From NCBI GenBank assembly GCA_900544885.1, contig UQWU01000057.1, positions 1-8,687 on the forward strand: 8,687 nucleotides of DNA, written 5' to 3'. Of this stretch, positions 1 through 7,081 are shown piece after piece (position 1 is the stretch's first letter; every line of letters begins with the position of its first letter). The notes below the pieces were generated by a model. It searched no databases and was not told where the DNA came from. It was given only the letters and a program-made list of their open reading frames with translations. This DNA comes from an uncultured Phascolarctobacterium sp. Its GTDB lineage: Bacteria; Bacillota; Negativicutes; Acidaminococcales; Acidaminococcaceae. The position numbers and the translations under genes were made by a program.

Positions 1-128
1 GCAAATATACTTCTGATGATATTCTGTTGACAGCTGATTGGTGTAATTTGTTACCTAGGAAAATACTCGGATACAAATCACCTGACGATCTATTCGAGAA
101 TGAGCTTGACAAGATTTATGCAGCTTGA
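1..128 (+). CDS. IS30-family transposase, C-terminal fragment (cut by window edge)
   Basis: The open frame enters from the left edge (codons in phase from base 3) and stops with TGA at 126-128, giving 41 visible residues. It contains the sequence ADWCNLLPRKILGYKSPDDLF. The pattern WCN-LPRKxLGYxxPxxLF is typical of the C-terminal end of the DDE domain of IS30-family transposases, where it follows the catalytic glutamate helix. The enzyme catalyses cut-and-paste or circle-type transposition through the terminal repeats. The catalytic residues themselves lie left of the window and cannot be checked, so it is unknown whether the gene is intact. A probable terminal repeat follows at 136-159, only 7 bases after the stop, as expected at the 3' end of such an element. 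Confidence 0.8.
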   Translation, partial: KYTSDDILLTADWCNLLPRKILGYKSPDDLFENELDKIYAA

Positions 129-135
129 TTTTTAA

Positions 136-159
136 AAAGTGTGCAATTTCTTATTGCAA
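136..159. repeat. Right terminal inverted repeat of the left IS30-like element
   Basis: These 24 bases match the reverse complement of 8478-8501 at 20 of 24 positions, including an uninterrupted 12-base core (gtgtgcaatttc). One copy lies just after a transposase stop codon and the other just before a transposase start with the same orientation. They therefore read as IRR of one IS30-family copy and IRL of another copy of the same or a closely related element. The outer edge of the left element would be at about 159. Confidence 0.65.
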
Positions 160-179
160 TTTAGGAAAAATAATAAAAT

Positions 180-217
180 TGTCCAAAATCATTATGGACA
201 TTTGTATTTTTTTAATA
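180..217 (+). terminator. Possible rho-independent terminator after the left IS
   Basis: tgtcca (180-185) pairs with tggaca (195-200) across a 9-base loop, and a T-rich run follows at 201-213. The stem is short and weak. It lies outside the probable IS end (159), so it would be a chromosomal site that stops transcription leaving the transposase and protects the convergent operon. Confidence 0.35.
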
Positions 218-261
218 AAATTACCGCCATTACAGTATGTAAAAACGCACTGCAATAGCGG
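213..261 (-). terminator. Rho-independent terminator of the operon ending with trmN6
   Basis: On the minus strand, bases 261-249 pair with 236-224 to form a 13-bp stem with two G-U wobbles around a 12-base loop. A T-rich stretch follows (complement of 213-222). It starts 14 bases after the trmN6 stop codon, so it ends the operon here. The rsmI gene that often follows in Firmicutes is not present. Confidence 0.75.
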
Positions 262-275
262 CAGTCATAATTTTT

Positions 276-1016
276 TTATTTTTCTTCGTAATATTTTTTC
301 ACTCGTTCAGTATAAGAACCATCTTTTTCATACATAATCAATGGTGGTAGCACATCTAAACCATAGCTTCCGCCCTTAACCATCTCCATTAGAAAAATCC
401 AGGCCGGCTTATCAATAGTAGAATGTACCCATTGTAAGCGTTTTGGCTGCAAGCCATATTTAACTGCTAACTCCATACTTTCTGCAAATCGTTCCGGTAA
501 CTGTACCAAATCAAAACGACCGCGATAACGTACAGTAAATGCTGCTGCTTTAAAAAAATCTTCTAAGGTAGAGGTAACCTCATGACAGGCAGCCGTACCA
601 ATCTGACGAACATTACCGCTATTACGATATGGTGGATTAGCTACTACTAAATCCATACTTTCATGCTTGAAAAGCTGTTTATAATCGCGGATATCACCAT
701 CAATAACAGTAATTTTATCCCGCAAATCGTTATCAGTAATACTGCGCCGTAATAATTCCGTAATGCGGGGATTACAATCAACTGCTGTAATATTAGCAGC
801 ACCACGTGATTCTAACAGCATACTGATAGCACCAGTACCACAGCCTAACTCCAAAACTCTTGCCTTATTAACCACATGAGCAAAATTACCTAAAAATACA
901 GCATCAGTAGTAAAACAGAACTCATTAGCATCCTGCCAGATTTTATATTGGCAGCGAGGCAGATAATCACAGCGCAAACCGCTGCTCGGCTCAGACATTG
1001 TCTGCCTGGGATGCAT
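276..1016 (-). CDS. trmN6: tRNA1(Val) (adenine(37)-N6)-methyltransferase-like protein (YabB/YfiC family)
   Basis: This is a class I SAM-dependent methyltransferase of 246 residues. The SAM-binding motif I is VLELGCGTGA (54-63). The acidic end of strand 2 is AVDCNP (78-83), and motif IV is NPPY (127-130), the signature of exocyclic amino-group N6-adenine methyltransferases. The preceding CFTTDAVFL (34-42) is the family's usual N-terminal motif. The family includes E. coli TrmN6, which methylates A37 of tRNA1(Val), and B. subtilis YabB. The position directly after ricT matches the Firmicutes order, although the yabA gene found between them in Bacillus is absent. The start is uncertain: ATG at 1016 overlaps ricT by 26 bases and has no good ribosome site. 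ATG at 998 overlaps by 8 bases (ATGTCTGA), has AGG 6 bases upstream, and would suit translational coupling better. Family assignment is firm; the exact tRNA substrate is inferred. Confidence 0.88.
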   Translation of the reverse strand: MHPRQTMSEPSSGLRCDYLPRCQYKIWQDANEFCFTTDAVFLGNFAHVVNKARVLELGCGTGAISMLLESRGAANITAVDCNPRITELLRRSITDNDLRDKITVIDGDIRDYKQLFKHESMDLVVANPPYRNSGNVRQIGTAACHEVTSTLEDFFKAAAFTVRYRGRFDLVQLPERFAESMELAVKYGLQPKRLQWVHSTIDKPAWIFLMEMVKGGSYGLDVLPPLIMYEKDGSYTERVKKYYEEK

Positions 1017-1830
1017 CCACTACTTCATCCCACTCCACTTGAATAACATTATTCGGTGCTAATTGTACGGAAGCAGTACGTTGACCACGGTTAATACCTA
1101 CAACTTTGCCTTCGCCCAAAGGAGTTGCTACCATACTACCCATTTTAGGAATATCTACACGTTCACGACGATTGCCGTTATTGCAGCCTTTGCAATACAG
1201 ATGATTTTCGTATTTTAAGCAGCACATCAAACGACCGCAAATACCGGAAATTTTAGTCGGATTCAAAGACAGATTTTGGTCTTTCGCCATACGAATTGAA
1301 ACAGGCTCAAAATCACCTAAGAAAGTTGCACAGCATAACGGACGTCCGCAACTACCAATACCGCCTAACATTTTCGCTTCGTCACGCACACCAATCTGAC
1401 GCAGTTCAATACGAGTACGGAAAACAGAAGCCAAATCTTTTACCAGCTCACGGAAATCAATACGACCATCAGCAGTAAAGTAGAAAATAATCTTATTTAC
1501 ATCAAAAGTAAATTCAACGTCAATTAAACGCATCGGTAAATTATGATTTTTTATCTTGCGCAAACAGATATTAAACGCTTCTTTTTCACGGATTTTATTT
1601 TCCAATAATTTGTTATCATCACTTTCTGTAGCTTTACGCATGACAGGTTTTAAAGGCGGAACAATACTGCTTTCATCAACCTCACGAGGACCGATAACAA
1701 CCTCACCATATTCTACACCACGGGCAGTTTCTACAATAGCATTATCGCCTTTTTTTACACCGGTCTGAGCTGGATCAAAATAATATATCTTACATGCCTT
1801 TTTAAATCTAATACCTACAACTGTCGGCAT
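991..1830 (-). CDS. ricT: RicT/YaaT, PSP1-domain Fe-S regulatory protein
   Basis: The protein has 279 residues and is colinear with B. subtilis RicT (YaaT). The PSP1 domain covers roughly residues 55-140. A cysteine-rich stretch follows: CGRPLCC (161-167), SGICGRLMCC (195-204) and CKGC (213-216). Cysteines 161, 166, 167 and 198 fall at the positions I recall as Fe-S ligands in B. subtilis RicT. There it joins RicA (YmcA) and RicF (YlbF) in a complex that carries [4Fe-4S] clusters and steers RNase Y-dependent mRNA maturation, and it affects competence, biofilm and sporulation. The partners are not in this window. The gene starts 12 bases after the holB stop, with a ribosome site (AGGAG) touching that stop codon. 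This shows cotranscription and probable translational coupling with holB, and its end overlaps trmN6. Confidence 0.93.
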   Translation of the reverse strand: MPTVVGIRFKKACKIYYFDPAQTGVKKGDNAIVETARGVEYGEVVIGPREVDESSIVPPLKPVMRKATESDDNKLLENKIREKEAFNICLRKIKNHNLPMRLIDVEFTFDVNKIIFYFTADGRIDFRELVKDLASVFRTRIELRQIGVRDEAKMLGGIGSCGRPLCCATFLGDFEPVSIRMAKDQNLSLNPTKISGICGRLMCCLKYENHLYCKGCNNGNRRERVDIPKMGSMVATPLGEGKVVGINRGQRTASVQLAPNNVIQVEWDEVVDASQADNV

Positions 1831-1842
1831 TTATCTCACTCC

Positions 1843-2859
1843 TTATCTATTTTTAACAATTTGGTCTATTTTTAGTGCCATTGATTCTAAAGCCAACTTA
1901 ACACCTGCATTTTGCATTAAAGCAGTATGAGCTTGCTGTACTACAGACAATATTTCTTTCAAAGCAGCTGTACGCCATAACGTCATATTGCTTTTGTATA
2001 AATCAGCTATTATATCTTTATTATACAGACCATTTTTAATATGTAAACTGCATAAAAGCAAATCATGAACCAATAAATACAATAACCGCACAAATAAAAA
2101 TCCTTGATCACGTTCTAAGCTTTTATTCTGCCAAGTGCGGTCATTAAGATAACTTAACGGCATCGCTAGCGGTAAAGCCTCCAGGAAAGCTACTGCCTGC
2201 TGACGCCAACTAAATGCATCTTGCTCCTTTAATTGTAAAGCATAACCTATACTGCCTTCACTAATACGTGCTAATAAGCAGGCCTGCTCTGCCGTCAGAG
2301 CATATTTCTGTAATTCAGAAACCATTAAATTTTCGCTAACACCATTAAAGCGCAATGTTACGACGCGGGATAAAATCGTCGGCAAAATTTTTTCTAAATC
2401 AGTAACGATTAAAATCAAGACCCAGCCTGCCGGCGGTTCTTCTAACAATTTCAAAAAGCAATTTGCAGCAGCCTCACTACTCGTATCAAAATCTTCTATG
2501 ATACAAACCTTAGTATCTGACATTACCGGAGCAAAAGCCGACTTGGCAATTAAGGCCCTAATCTGCTCAATGGAAATATCTTTCAAACGTTTCTTTTCTT
2601 CATCATATTCACGTTTTATCAACAAAAAATCAGGATGACTTAAATTTCCATCTTTTAAATTCATTAAGCGACAGGCTTCACAAAAATCCGTGCTTGTATG
2701 CGTGCTACACAAAAGACTTTTAGCAAATTCCAAAGCTAGTTTTTTCTTACCTAAGCCCACAGCACCGACGAACATCAAAGCATGTGGTCGTTCCTCTGCC
2801 TGTAAATACTGCTGTAAAAAAGCCTTCTGTTGTTCATGCCCTAAAACGTCTTCCCACAT
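1843..2859 (-). CDS. holB: DNA polymerase III subunit delta' (clamp-loader AAA+ subunit)
   Basis: At 338 residues this has the usual size for Firmicutes delta-prime. This subunit is the stator of the clamp loader, which puts the beta sliding clamp on DNA. The P-loop is GAVGLGKKK (32-40), degenerate in its last positions as is usual for this non-ATPase subunit. The Walker B-like segment is IIEDFD (120-125), followed by LLEEPP (138-143), a hallmark of the DnaX/HolB family. The SRC motif of the family is seen as LSRVVTLRF (163-171), with valine in place of cysteine. The zinc module is incomplete: C51, C60 and C63 are present, but M66 stands where a fourth cysteine is expected. The ATG follows the tmk stop codon directly (TAAATG), so translation is probably coupled. 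The C-terminal third is divergent and helical, as usual for the family. Confidence 0.92.
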   Translation of the reverse strand: MWEDVLGHEQQKAFLQQYLQAEERPHALMFVGAVGLGKKKLALEFAKSLLCSTHTSTDFCEACRLMNLKDGNLSHPDFLLIKREYDEEKKRLKDISIEQIRALIAKSAFAPVMSDTKVCIIEDFDTSSEAAANCFLKLLEEPPAGWVLILIVTDLEKILPTILSRVVTLRFNGVSENLMVSELQKYALTAEQACLLARISEGSIGYALQLKEQDAFSWRQQAVAFLEALPLAMPLSYLNDRTWQNKSLERDQGFLFVRLLYLLVHDLLLCSLHIKNGLYNKDIIADLYKSNMTLWRTAALKEILSVVQQAHTALMQNAGVKLALESMALKIDQIVKNR

Positions 2860-3495
2860 TTACTTTGCCTCTGCCAAAAAAGCGGCTATTTCTTTTTGTA
2901 TTAAAGCGGCCACACTCGCAGTATCAGCCTCCGCATTAATAACCTTCATTCTCGCAGGCTCTGCCTTTGCTAAAGTAAGAAAACCTTGACGTAATATTTT
3001 TTGATACTCTAAACCCTTTTCCTCATAACGATCGGTAACACCACGCAGCTCTCTGCGAGTTGCCAAAAGCTCCGGATCGCCATCTAAAACCAAAGTTAAA
3101 TCAGGCTTTATACCTGCAGTAGCAAAATCACCTAAAGCACGTAATTCACCTAATTCCCCTAATTTTTTCCCCACAGCCAATCCTTGATAAACCAAAGTAG
3201 AATCACTGAAACGGTCACATAAAACAATTTTTCCTGTTTCCAGTGCCGGACGCAAAACCTTATCAACATGTTCACTGCGTGCTGCTAAATATAACAAAGT
3301 CTGGCTTGTACTAGTCAAAGGCAACTGTGGATCTAAAACCAGTGCACGTACTTTTTCTGCTAAAGGCGTTCCCCCTGGCTCACGGCTTTCCACAACCTCA
3401 TACCCTTGTGTACGCAAAGCTTCTGCTGCTAAACGCAGTTGAGTTGTCTTACCACCACCATCAGCACCTTCAAAGGTTATAAAAAATCCACGCAT
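2860..3495 (-). CDS. tmk: Thymidylate kinase (dTMP kinase)
   Basis: The 211-residue length is typical. The enzyme phosphorylates dTMP to dTDP with ATP, the step before dTTP. The P-loop is FEGADGGGKTTQ (8-19). REPGGT (38-43) is the dTMP-binding segment, and DRF (94-96) followed by SDSTLVYQG (97-105) is the family signature. The LID region is the arginine-rich stretch RGVTDRYEEKGLEY (151-164). The P-loop carries GADGGGKTT where many relatives have G(I/P)(D/E)GAGK(S/T)T, a mild variation. The start lies 2 bases after the decarboxylase stop, with GGAG about 8 bases upstream inside that gene's last codons. The stop abuts the holB start. The tmk-holB-ricT order is conserved in Firmicutes; the yaaQ and yaaR genes found between tmk and holB in Bacillus are missing. 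Confidence 0.96.
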   Translation of the reverse strand: MRGFFITFEGADGGGKTTQLRLAAEALRTQGYEVVESREPGGTPLAEKVRALVLDPQLPLTSTSQTLLYLAARSEHVDKVLRPALETGKIVLCDRFSDSTLVYQGLAVGKKLGELGELRALGDFATAGIKPDLTLVLDGDPELLATRRELRGVTDRYEEKGLEYQKILRQGFLTLAKAEPARMKVINAEADTASVAALIQKEIAAFLAEAK

Positions 3496-3497
3496 TT

Positions 3498-4961
3498 TTA
3501 TTCTCCATCTTCTATAACACGTATAGTCTGTAAAGTGCTGTCGGCAGGACCACTAACAGGTAGGCCTAAGTCTTTCAGCAGCTTACAATAAGTAATAATT
3601 TCCTGGGTAATTAATTCACCGGGCAATAAAACAGGAATTCCCGGCGGATAAAAGCTGACTTGTTCTGCACAAACACGTCCTTGTGCCTCTAATAAAGAAA
3701 CTGTTTTTTTCTTTTTAAAGAAAACTTCACGTAATGGTAATACAGATGCCGTAACAGGCACTGCCTTTACCTCCGGCACCACAGTCTGCGGCTGTTTTTT
3801 CTGTTCTAAAGCACATAATACTGCATCAATGCGACATAAAGCAGCATCATAATCAACAGTATTATCAGCATAGGTAACTAAAAACAAAACGTTTTTTGCA
3901 TCTACTAATTCTACAGCAACACCTGCCTGACGCAGATAATCGCCGACTTCAATACCTGTATACCCCCAAGCAGAAAAGTCAACCGTTACTTTAGTAGTAT
4001 CAAGACGCAGACCACAGCAATCCTTTTCCTCAAGCACTCGTAATCCTGCATGAGCTGCACATAAGCGACGTAATTTTTCGGCAGCAGCCACTGCTGTTTC
4101 AGCCATTTCCTTGCCAAAGCATTGCAGCTGTGCCCTAGCAGCATCCAAACTGCCCATTAATAAATAATTAGGACTAGTAGTCGTCAGAATACTCATTACA
4201 TCAGCAGCGCGTTGTAAATCTAAGTTTTTTCCTTGAACCTGCAACATACTGCATTGAGTCATTGCGCCGACGATTTTATGCGTGCTTTGGGCACAAGCAT
4301 CTGCACCACATTGCAGGGCAGACGGCGGCAAAAGCTCACTAAAGCCTAAATGCGGTCCATGCGCCTCATCAACTAAAAGCACCGCATTATGCGCATGGCA
4401 TATTGCAGCAATTTTTGCCACATCTGCAGCAATACCATAATAGTTAGGACTTGTCAGAAGTACAGCCTTGATACTACTATCAGCCTCCAAAGCAGCCTCT
4501 ACAGCCTGCGGTGTTACCTGTGTCTGCAAGGCAAAATCAGCATTATATTCAGGATACATATAAACAACATCAATTCCGCCCAGCACCAAGCCACCTGCTA
4601 CACTACGATGAGCATTGCGGGGCAGGAGCAATTTATCACCAGGATTTAAAGCTGTTAACAACATGGCATGAATAGCCTGACTAGTACCATTAACAGCAAA
4701 GAAGCAGGCATCACTGCCATAAGTCTGTGCTGCTAGCTCCTGAGCCTCTTTGATATATGTTTCCGGTTCGTGAATATCATCTAACTCACTCATTAATGAT
4801 ACGTCCATTGCTACACTGCCACCTAACTCTTGGCGTAGCAAACGTTCCATACCTCTGCCACCCTTATGACCTGGAGTATGCAGCGGATAAACATTATCAG
4901 CTTTATATTTCAGCATTGCCTCAACTAAAGGCATTTGCAAGGTAAATTTATTTTCTTTCAT
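3498..4961 (-). CDS. Orn/Lys/Arg decarboxylase, fold type I PLP enzyme (YaaO/SpeA family)
   Basis: The 487-residue protein belongs to the group III (bacterial, aspartate-aminotransferase-fold) basic amino acid decarboxylases. Motifs in order are PLHTPGHKGG (26-35), the aspartate-rich segment SELDDIHEP (58-66), FFAVNGTS (87-94) for phosphate binding, LLPRNAHRS (112-120), the cofactor-binding DEAHG (198-202) and STHKIVGAMTQ (226-236), where K229 forms the PLP Schiff base. A C-terminal domain follows from about residue 400 (PLREVFF) and includes PPGIPVLLPGE. The length fits the short YaaO/SpeA-type enzymes, not the 700-residue inducible CadA/AdiA type. The substrate (arginine, lysine or ornithine) cannot be read from sequence alone. 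It is first in the tmk-holB-ricT-trmN6 operon, at the yaaO position. The ATG is preceded by GGAGG at only 4 bases. Confidence 0.9.
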   Translation of the reverse strand: MKENKFTLQMPLVEAMLKYKADNVYPLHTPGHKGGRGMERLLRQELGGSVAMDVSLMSELDDIHEPETYIKEAQELAAQTYGSDACFFAVNGTSQAIHAMLLTALNPGDKLLLPRNAHRSVAGGLVLGGIDVVYMYPEYNADFALQTQVTPQAVEAALEADSSIKAVLLTSPNYYGIAADVAKIAAICHAHNAVLLVDEAHGPHLGFSELLPPSALQCGADACAQSTHKIVGAMTQCSMLQVQGKNLDLQRAADVMSILTTTSPNYLLMGSLDAARAQLQCFGKEMAETAVAAAEKLRRLCAAHAGLRVLEEKDCCGLRLDTTKVTVDFSAWGYTGIEVGDYLRQAGVAVELVDAKNVLFLVTYADNTVDYDAALCRIDAVLCALEQKKQPQTVVPEVKAVPVTASVLPLREVFFKKKKTVSLLEAQGRVCAEQVSFYPPGIPVLLPGELITQEIITYCKLLKDLGLPVSGPADSTLQTIRVIEDGE

Positions 4962-4999
4962 ACTGCCTCCATAACTAGAGAAACTACTACTATTCTTCT

Positions 5000-5028
5000 A
5001 TTTTAACATATTAAAAAGCAGCAGTACA
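5000..5028 (-). promoter_or_regulatory. Probable promoter of the decarboxylase-tmk-holB-ricT-trmN6 operon
   Basis: On the minus strand, TAAAAT (complement of 5000-5005) is preceded by TG one base away, giving an extended -10 (TGTTAAAAT). The -35 region is poor (TGTACT at 17 bases) and overlaps the terminator hairpin of the upstream unit. Transcription would begin near 4993, about 30 bases before the decarboxylase ATG. No riboswitch or T-box is visible in so short a leader. Confidence 0.4.
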
Positions 5029-5044
5029 TACTTGTACTACTGCT
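5011..5044 (-). terminator. Rho-independent terminator of the permease remnant locus
   Basis: On the minus strand, bases 5044-5034 pair with 5027-5017 (agcagtagtac / gtactgctgct, 11 bp with one U-G) around a 6-base loop. A run of five T follows. It lies 47 bases after the stop of the permease fragment and just before the start of the next operon, so it isolates the two units. Confidence 0.75.
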
Positions 5045-5090
5045 AAAAAAGTAAAAAGGATGAGAAATATTCTTTTCCCTGTATGAAGTC

Positions 5091-5669
5091 TTATAAGCTA
5101 TCAGCTATATCATGACGGCCCCACATACGAGCAGGAATATAACTACAAAGAGCACCGCAGATAATAACTGCCAAAGCTAAAATACCTTCAGCAGGTAAAA
5201 AACCGAAGCCTAAAACAAGACCTGCATATTGACGTAAAACATAAGCTAGTAAAGCATACAAACCTTGTCCGCCCACGAGGCCCAATACTAAACCGCTACC
5301 TACTAAAGTCATACCTAAACAGAAATATAAATGTGTTACCTGTTTAACCGTAGCACCTAAGGCACGCATGACAGCCTGCTGCCTTTGACTTCCTAGAACG
5401 AACCAGTATAAGGAGCTGCCGATAATCAAGAGTGCCAAAACCAATACTACCATACTTAAGAATTGTAGTAATTTTTCTACATTCCCCAAAATAGAGAATA
5501 ACTGAATGACTGTTTTAGAAGGAAAAATAACCTGTACATCACGATTCTTGCCATAAGAAGCTGCCAGCTGCATTGCACCACCATAGCTGTTAGGACGGAT
5601 AACAACAGCAGTAACCTCTTTTTCATGACCTTTTTGCTGTTGTTTATGTTGTTCCCAAATACTTTCCAT
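5091..5669 (-). pseudogene. FtsX/LolCE-type ABC transporter permease, C-terminal half only
   Basis: The 192 readable residues match the C-terminal half of an FtsX-domain ABC permease, whose full length is usually around 380-400. A periplasmic-type segment runs from 1 to about 65 (TAVVIRP, VQVIFPSKTVIQLFSILG). Membrane helices follow at about 70-92, 112-145 and 160-180. The coupling motif RQQAVMRALGAT (96-107) lies after the first helix, and the end is IPARMWGRHDIADSL. The N-terminal helix and most of the extracellular domain are absent, and no ATPase gene is adjacent. In-frame codons upstream of the first ATG still read LLFVS before a stop, and FVSMESIW looks like continuous permease sequence. 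The original frame therefore extended further 5' and the ATG at 5669 is not the native start. A short signal-peptide-like ORF ends one base upstream. I read this as a deletion remnant; a functional short protein is unlikely. Confidence 0.7.
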
Positions 5670-5670
5670 A

Positions 5671-5727
5671 CTAACAAAAAGCAGCTAACAAAGCTTTTTT
5701 CTTATTTAAAAAATTCATCTTTTTCAT
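5671..5727 (-). pseudogene. Truncated signal-peptide-like ORF (18 aa) fused to the permease remnant
   Basis: ATG at 5727 is preceded by GGAGAAAGG and encodes MKKMNFLNKKKALLAAFC, then TAG at 5673-5671. A basic N-terminus followed by a short hydrophobic run ending in cysteine looks like the start of an exported protein or lipoprotein signal, cut after a few hydrophobic residues. The TAG is separated by one base from the ATG of the permease fragment. It fits the 5' end of an upstream transporter gene, such as a substrate-binding protein, joined by deletion to the middle of the permease gene. The identity of the lost protein cannot be determined. It may still be translated, and termination at TAG could reinitiate at 5669. 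Confidence 0.5.
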
Positions 5728-5762
5728 CCTTTCTCCAGAGGTCTCTCCTCTTGATATGCCTT

Positions 5763-5768
5763 ATTATA
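5763..5768 (-). promoter_or_regulatory. Candidate -10 box for the transporter remnant
   Basis: A perfect TATAAT lies on the minus strand, 35 bases upstream of the 5727 ATG, between the decarboxylase terminator and the remnant ORF. No good -35 is visible at 16-18 bases. It suggests that the relic once had, and may still have, its own promoter. Confidence 0.35.
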
Positions 5769-5813
5769 AACAGCGGATGTAAAGAAAATATTGGTAGCAA
5801 GTTAAATAAATAT

Positions 5814-5853
5814 AAAGAAAAAGCCTTAAAACGATTTTACTCATCTCAAGGCT
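5814..5853 (-). terminator. Rho-independent terminator of the lysine/ornithine decarboxylase gene
   Basis: On the minus strand, AGCCTTGA (5853-5846) pairs with TTAAGGCT (5829-5822), 8 bp with one G-U, and a T-rich tract follows (complement of 5821-5812). It lies 14 bases after the decarboxylase stop, so that gene is monocistronic. Confidence 0.7.
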
Positions 5854-5867
5854 AAAAATTTCTCTAG

Positions 5868-7013
5868 TTACTCTTTTAAGTTTTCTTCTTCCCAAATGAT
5901 TACTTTAGCTTTATCAAAACCGTTAAAATTAGTAGCAGAAGCAGATGTATACGCACCACAAGCAGGTACTAATAATAAGTCTCCCATAGCTAAGGGCACT
6001 GTCATCCGTCCACGGAACATAATATCTAAAGAATCACAACTAGGACCGGCAAAAGTAGCAGCTACTTTCTTTTCCCCATCTTTAAAGCTAATCAACTTAA
6101 AATCCCATTGGTCAAAAATAACACCGGAAAAAGTGCCATATAAACCTTCATCTAAAAAATACCAAGGCTGTCCGCCGCGTTCAGTAACTCCGACAACGCT
6201 GGTCAGCAGGTTGACAGCAGTACCGCAAATATAACGGCCAGGTTCTGCCCACAATTCCACATCAGCAAAATCTTCATCTAAACGGGCATTAATCTGGCTC
6301 AGCATTTCCGGCAGATTGAAATTTACTTTAGATTCTGGAATCGGGAACCCGCCACCAATATCTAAAATGCGCAGTTTCATCCCCAATGCTTCGGCTTTTA
6401 AATACAATTCACGGACAATGTCTAAAGCCTTTAGGTACGGTTCTGCACTAACTGTTTGACTGCCTACATGGAAAGCAATACCTGCCATATCCAAGCCTGC
6501 TTCTTTAGCTTGGAGCATTAAAGATAAAGCATCCTCTTGAGCAGCACCAAATTTTTTATTTAAGTCTACATGAGCAGAAGAATTATCGATACGCAGACGC
6601 AAAAGCACAGTAGCACCAGGACATTGCTTACTTATTTTCGTAATCTCACTAGCACTATCAAAAATCATACGCGTAACGCCGCATTCATTGCAAGCATTTA
6701 GCCCTACTGCTAATTTTACTGGATTAGCATAAATCATTTTGCTTCCATCCACACCCATATTATGTAAAGTGCGGATTTCACCGGCAGATGCTACATCAAA
6801 GCAAGAACCAAGGTTAATCATGGTTGTCAAAATGGCAGGATTCGGATTAGCCTTAATTGCATAAAACACCTTGACTCGCGGCAGATATTTTTTCAATATA
6901 TTATAGTTTCTTTTTACTTCTTCTAAAGACAGCACCAATAAAGGTGTACCATATTTTTTTGCTAAACTTTCAGAAGCTTGTTGGGAAATTTGAAAAACAT
7001 TTCCTTGCAGCAT
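5868..7013 (-). CDS. Lysine/ornithine decarboxylase, eukaryotic-ODC-like (alanine racemase fold, PLP)
   Basis: The 381-residue protein belongs to the fold type III group IV decarboxylases (ODC, LDC, diaminopimelate decarboxylase). PLP lysine K54 is in YAIKANPNP. The stacking histidine segment is HVGSQ (182-186), the phosphate loop GGGFP (220-224) and the cofactor contact EPGRY (257-261). The active-site cysteine is C326 in GPSCDSLD (323-330). The end motif is GAYTSASATNFNGF (353-366), with Y355. CDSLD and FNGF at these places are hallmarks of ODC/LDC rather than diaminopimelate decarboxylase. It would act in the cytosol on L-lysine and/or L-ornithine to make cadaverine or putrescine. In Selenomonas ruminantium a homologous enzyme has both activities and its cadaverine is linked to peptidoglycan; extension to this organism is inferred. 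The start is set by GAGGGGG 7 bases upstream. It is monocistronic and divergent from the methyltransferase. Confidence 0.88.
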   Translation of the reverse strand: MLQGNVFQISQQASESLAKKYGTPLLVLSLEEVKRNYNILKKYLPRVKVFYAIKANPNPAILTTMINLGSCFDVASAGEIRTLHNMGVDGSKMIYANPVKLAVGLNACNECGVTRMIFDSASEITKISKQCPGATVLLRLRIDNSSAHVDLNKKFGAAQEDALSLMLQAKEAGLDMAGIAFHVGSQTVSAEPYLKALDIVRELYLKAEALGMKLRILDIGGGFPIPESKVNFNLPEMLSQINARLDEDFADVELWAEPGRYICGTAVNLLTSVVGVTERGGQPWYFLDEGLYGTFSGVIFDQWDFKLISFKDGEKKVAATFAGPSCDSLDIMFRGRMTVPLAMGDLLLVPACGAYTSASATNFNGFDKAKVIIWEEENLKE

Positions 7014-7051
7014 GATTATTCCCCCTCGTAAAATAAGTTTTATTCAAGTAT

Positions 7052-7081
7052 AGCATAAATTGCGAAAAAATTTCTTTACAA
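7052..7081 (-). promoter_or_regulatory. Probable promoter of the decarboxylase gene
   Basis: The minus strand has TTGTAA (complement of 7076-7081), an 18-base spacer and TATGCT (complement of 7052-7057). An overlapping TATACT at 7052-7047 is an alternative -10. Transcription would start about 30 bases before the ATG. Its -35 overlaps the -35 of the divergent methyltransferase promoter. Confidence 0.45.

Noticed and set aside
125..337. Plus-strand open frame of 70 codons next to the left IS
   Set aside because: It runs across the IS end, both terminators and the 3' end of trmN6, and it has no ribosome site and no recognisable protein features.
2690..2989. Plus-strand open frame antisense to holB and tmk
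   Set aside because: It is antisense to two well-supported genes and its composition mirrors their codons. It is a shadow frame, as are the plus-strand frames at 1296-1478, 1556-1768, 4389-4649, 4757-4945 and 5896-6234.
5477..5677. Minus-strand 66-codon frame overlapping the permease remnant in another frame
   Set aside because: It overlaps the permease frame, which has clear family motifs. A frameshift in the permease within this stretch is not needed to explain the sequence.
5737..5751. Short inverted repeat (agagg/cctct) before the signal-peptide-like ORF
   Set aside because: The 5-bp arms in a purine-rich ribosome-site region are too short to call an operator or hairpin.
5625..5855. Plus-strand frame of 76 codons across the gap between remnant and decarboxylase
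   Set aside because: It crosses a minus-strand terminator and the signal-peptide-like ORF, and lacks a convincing ribosome site.
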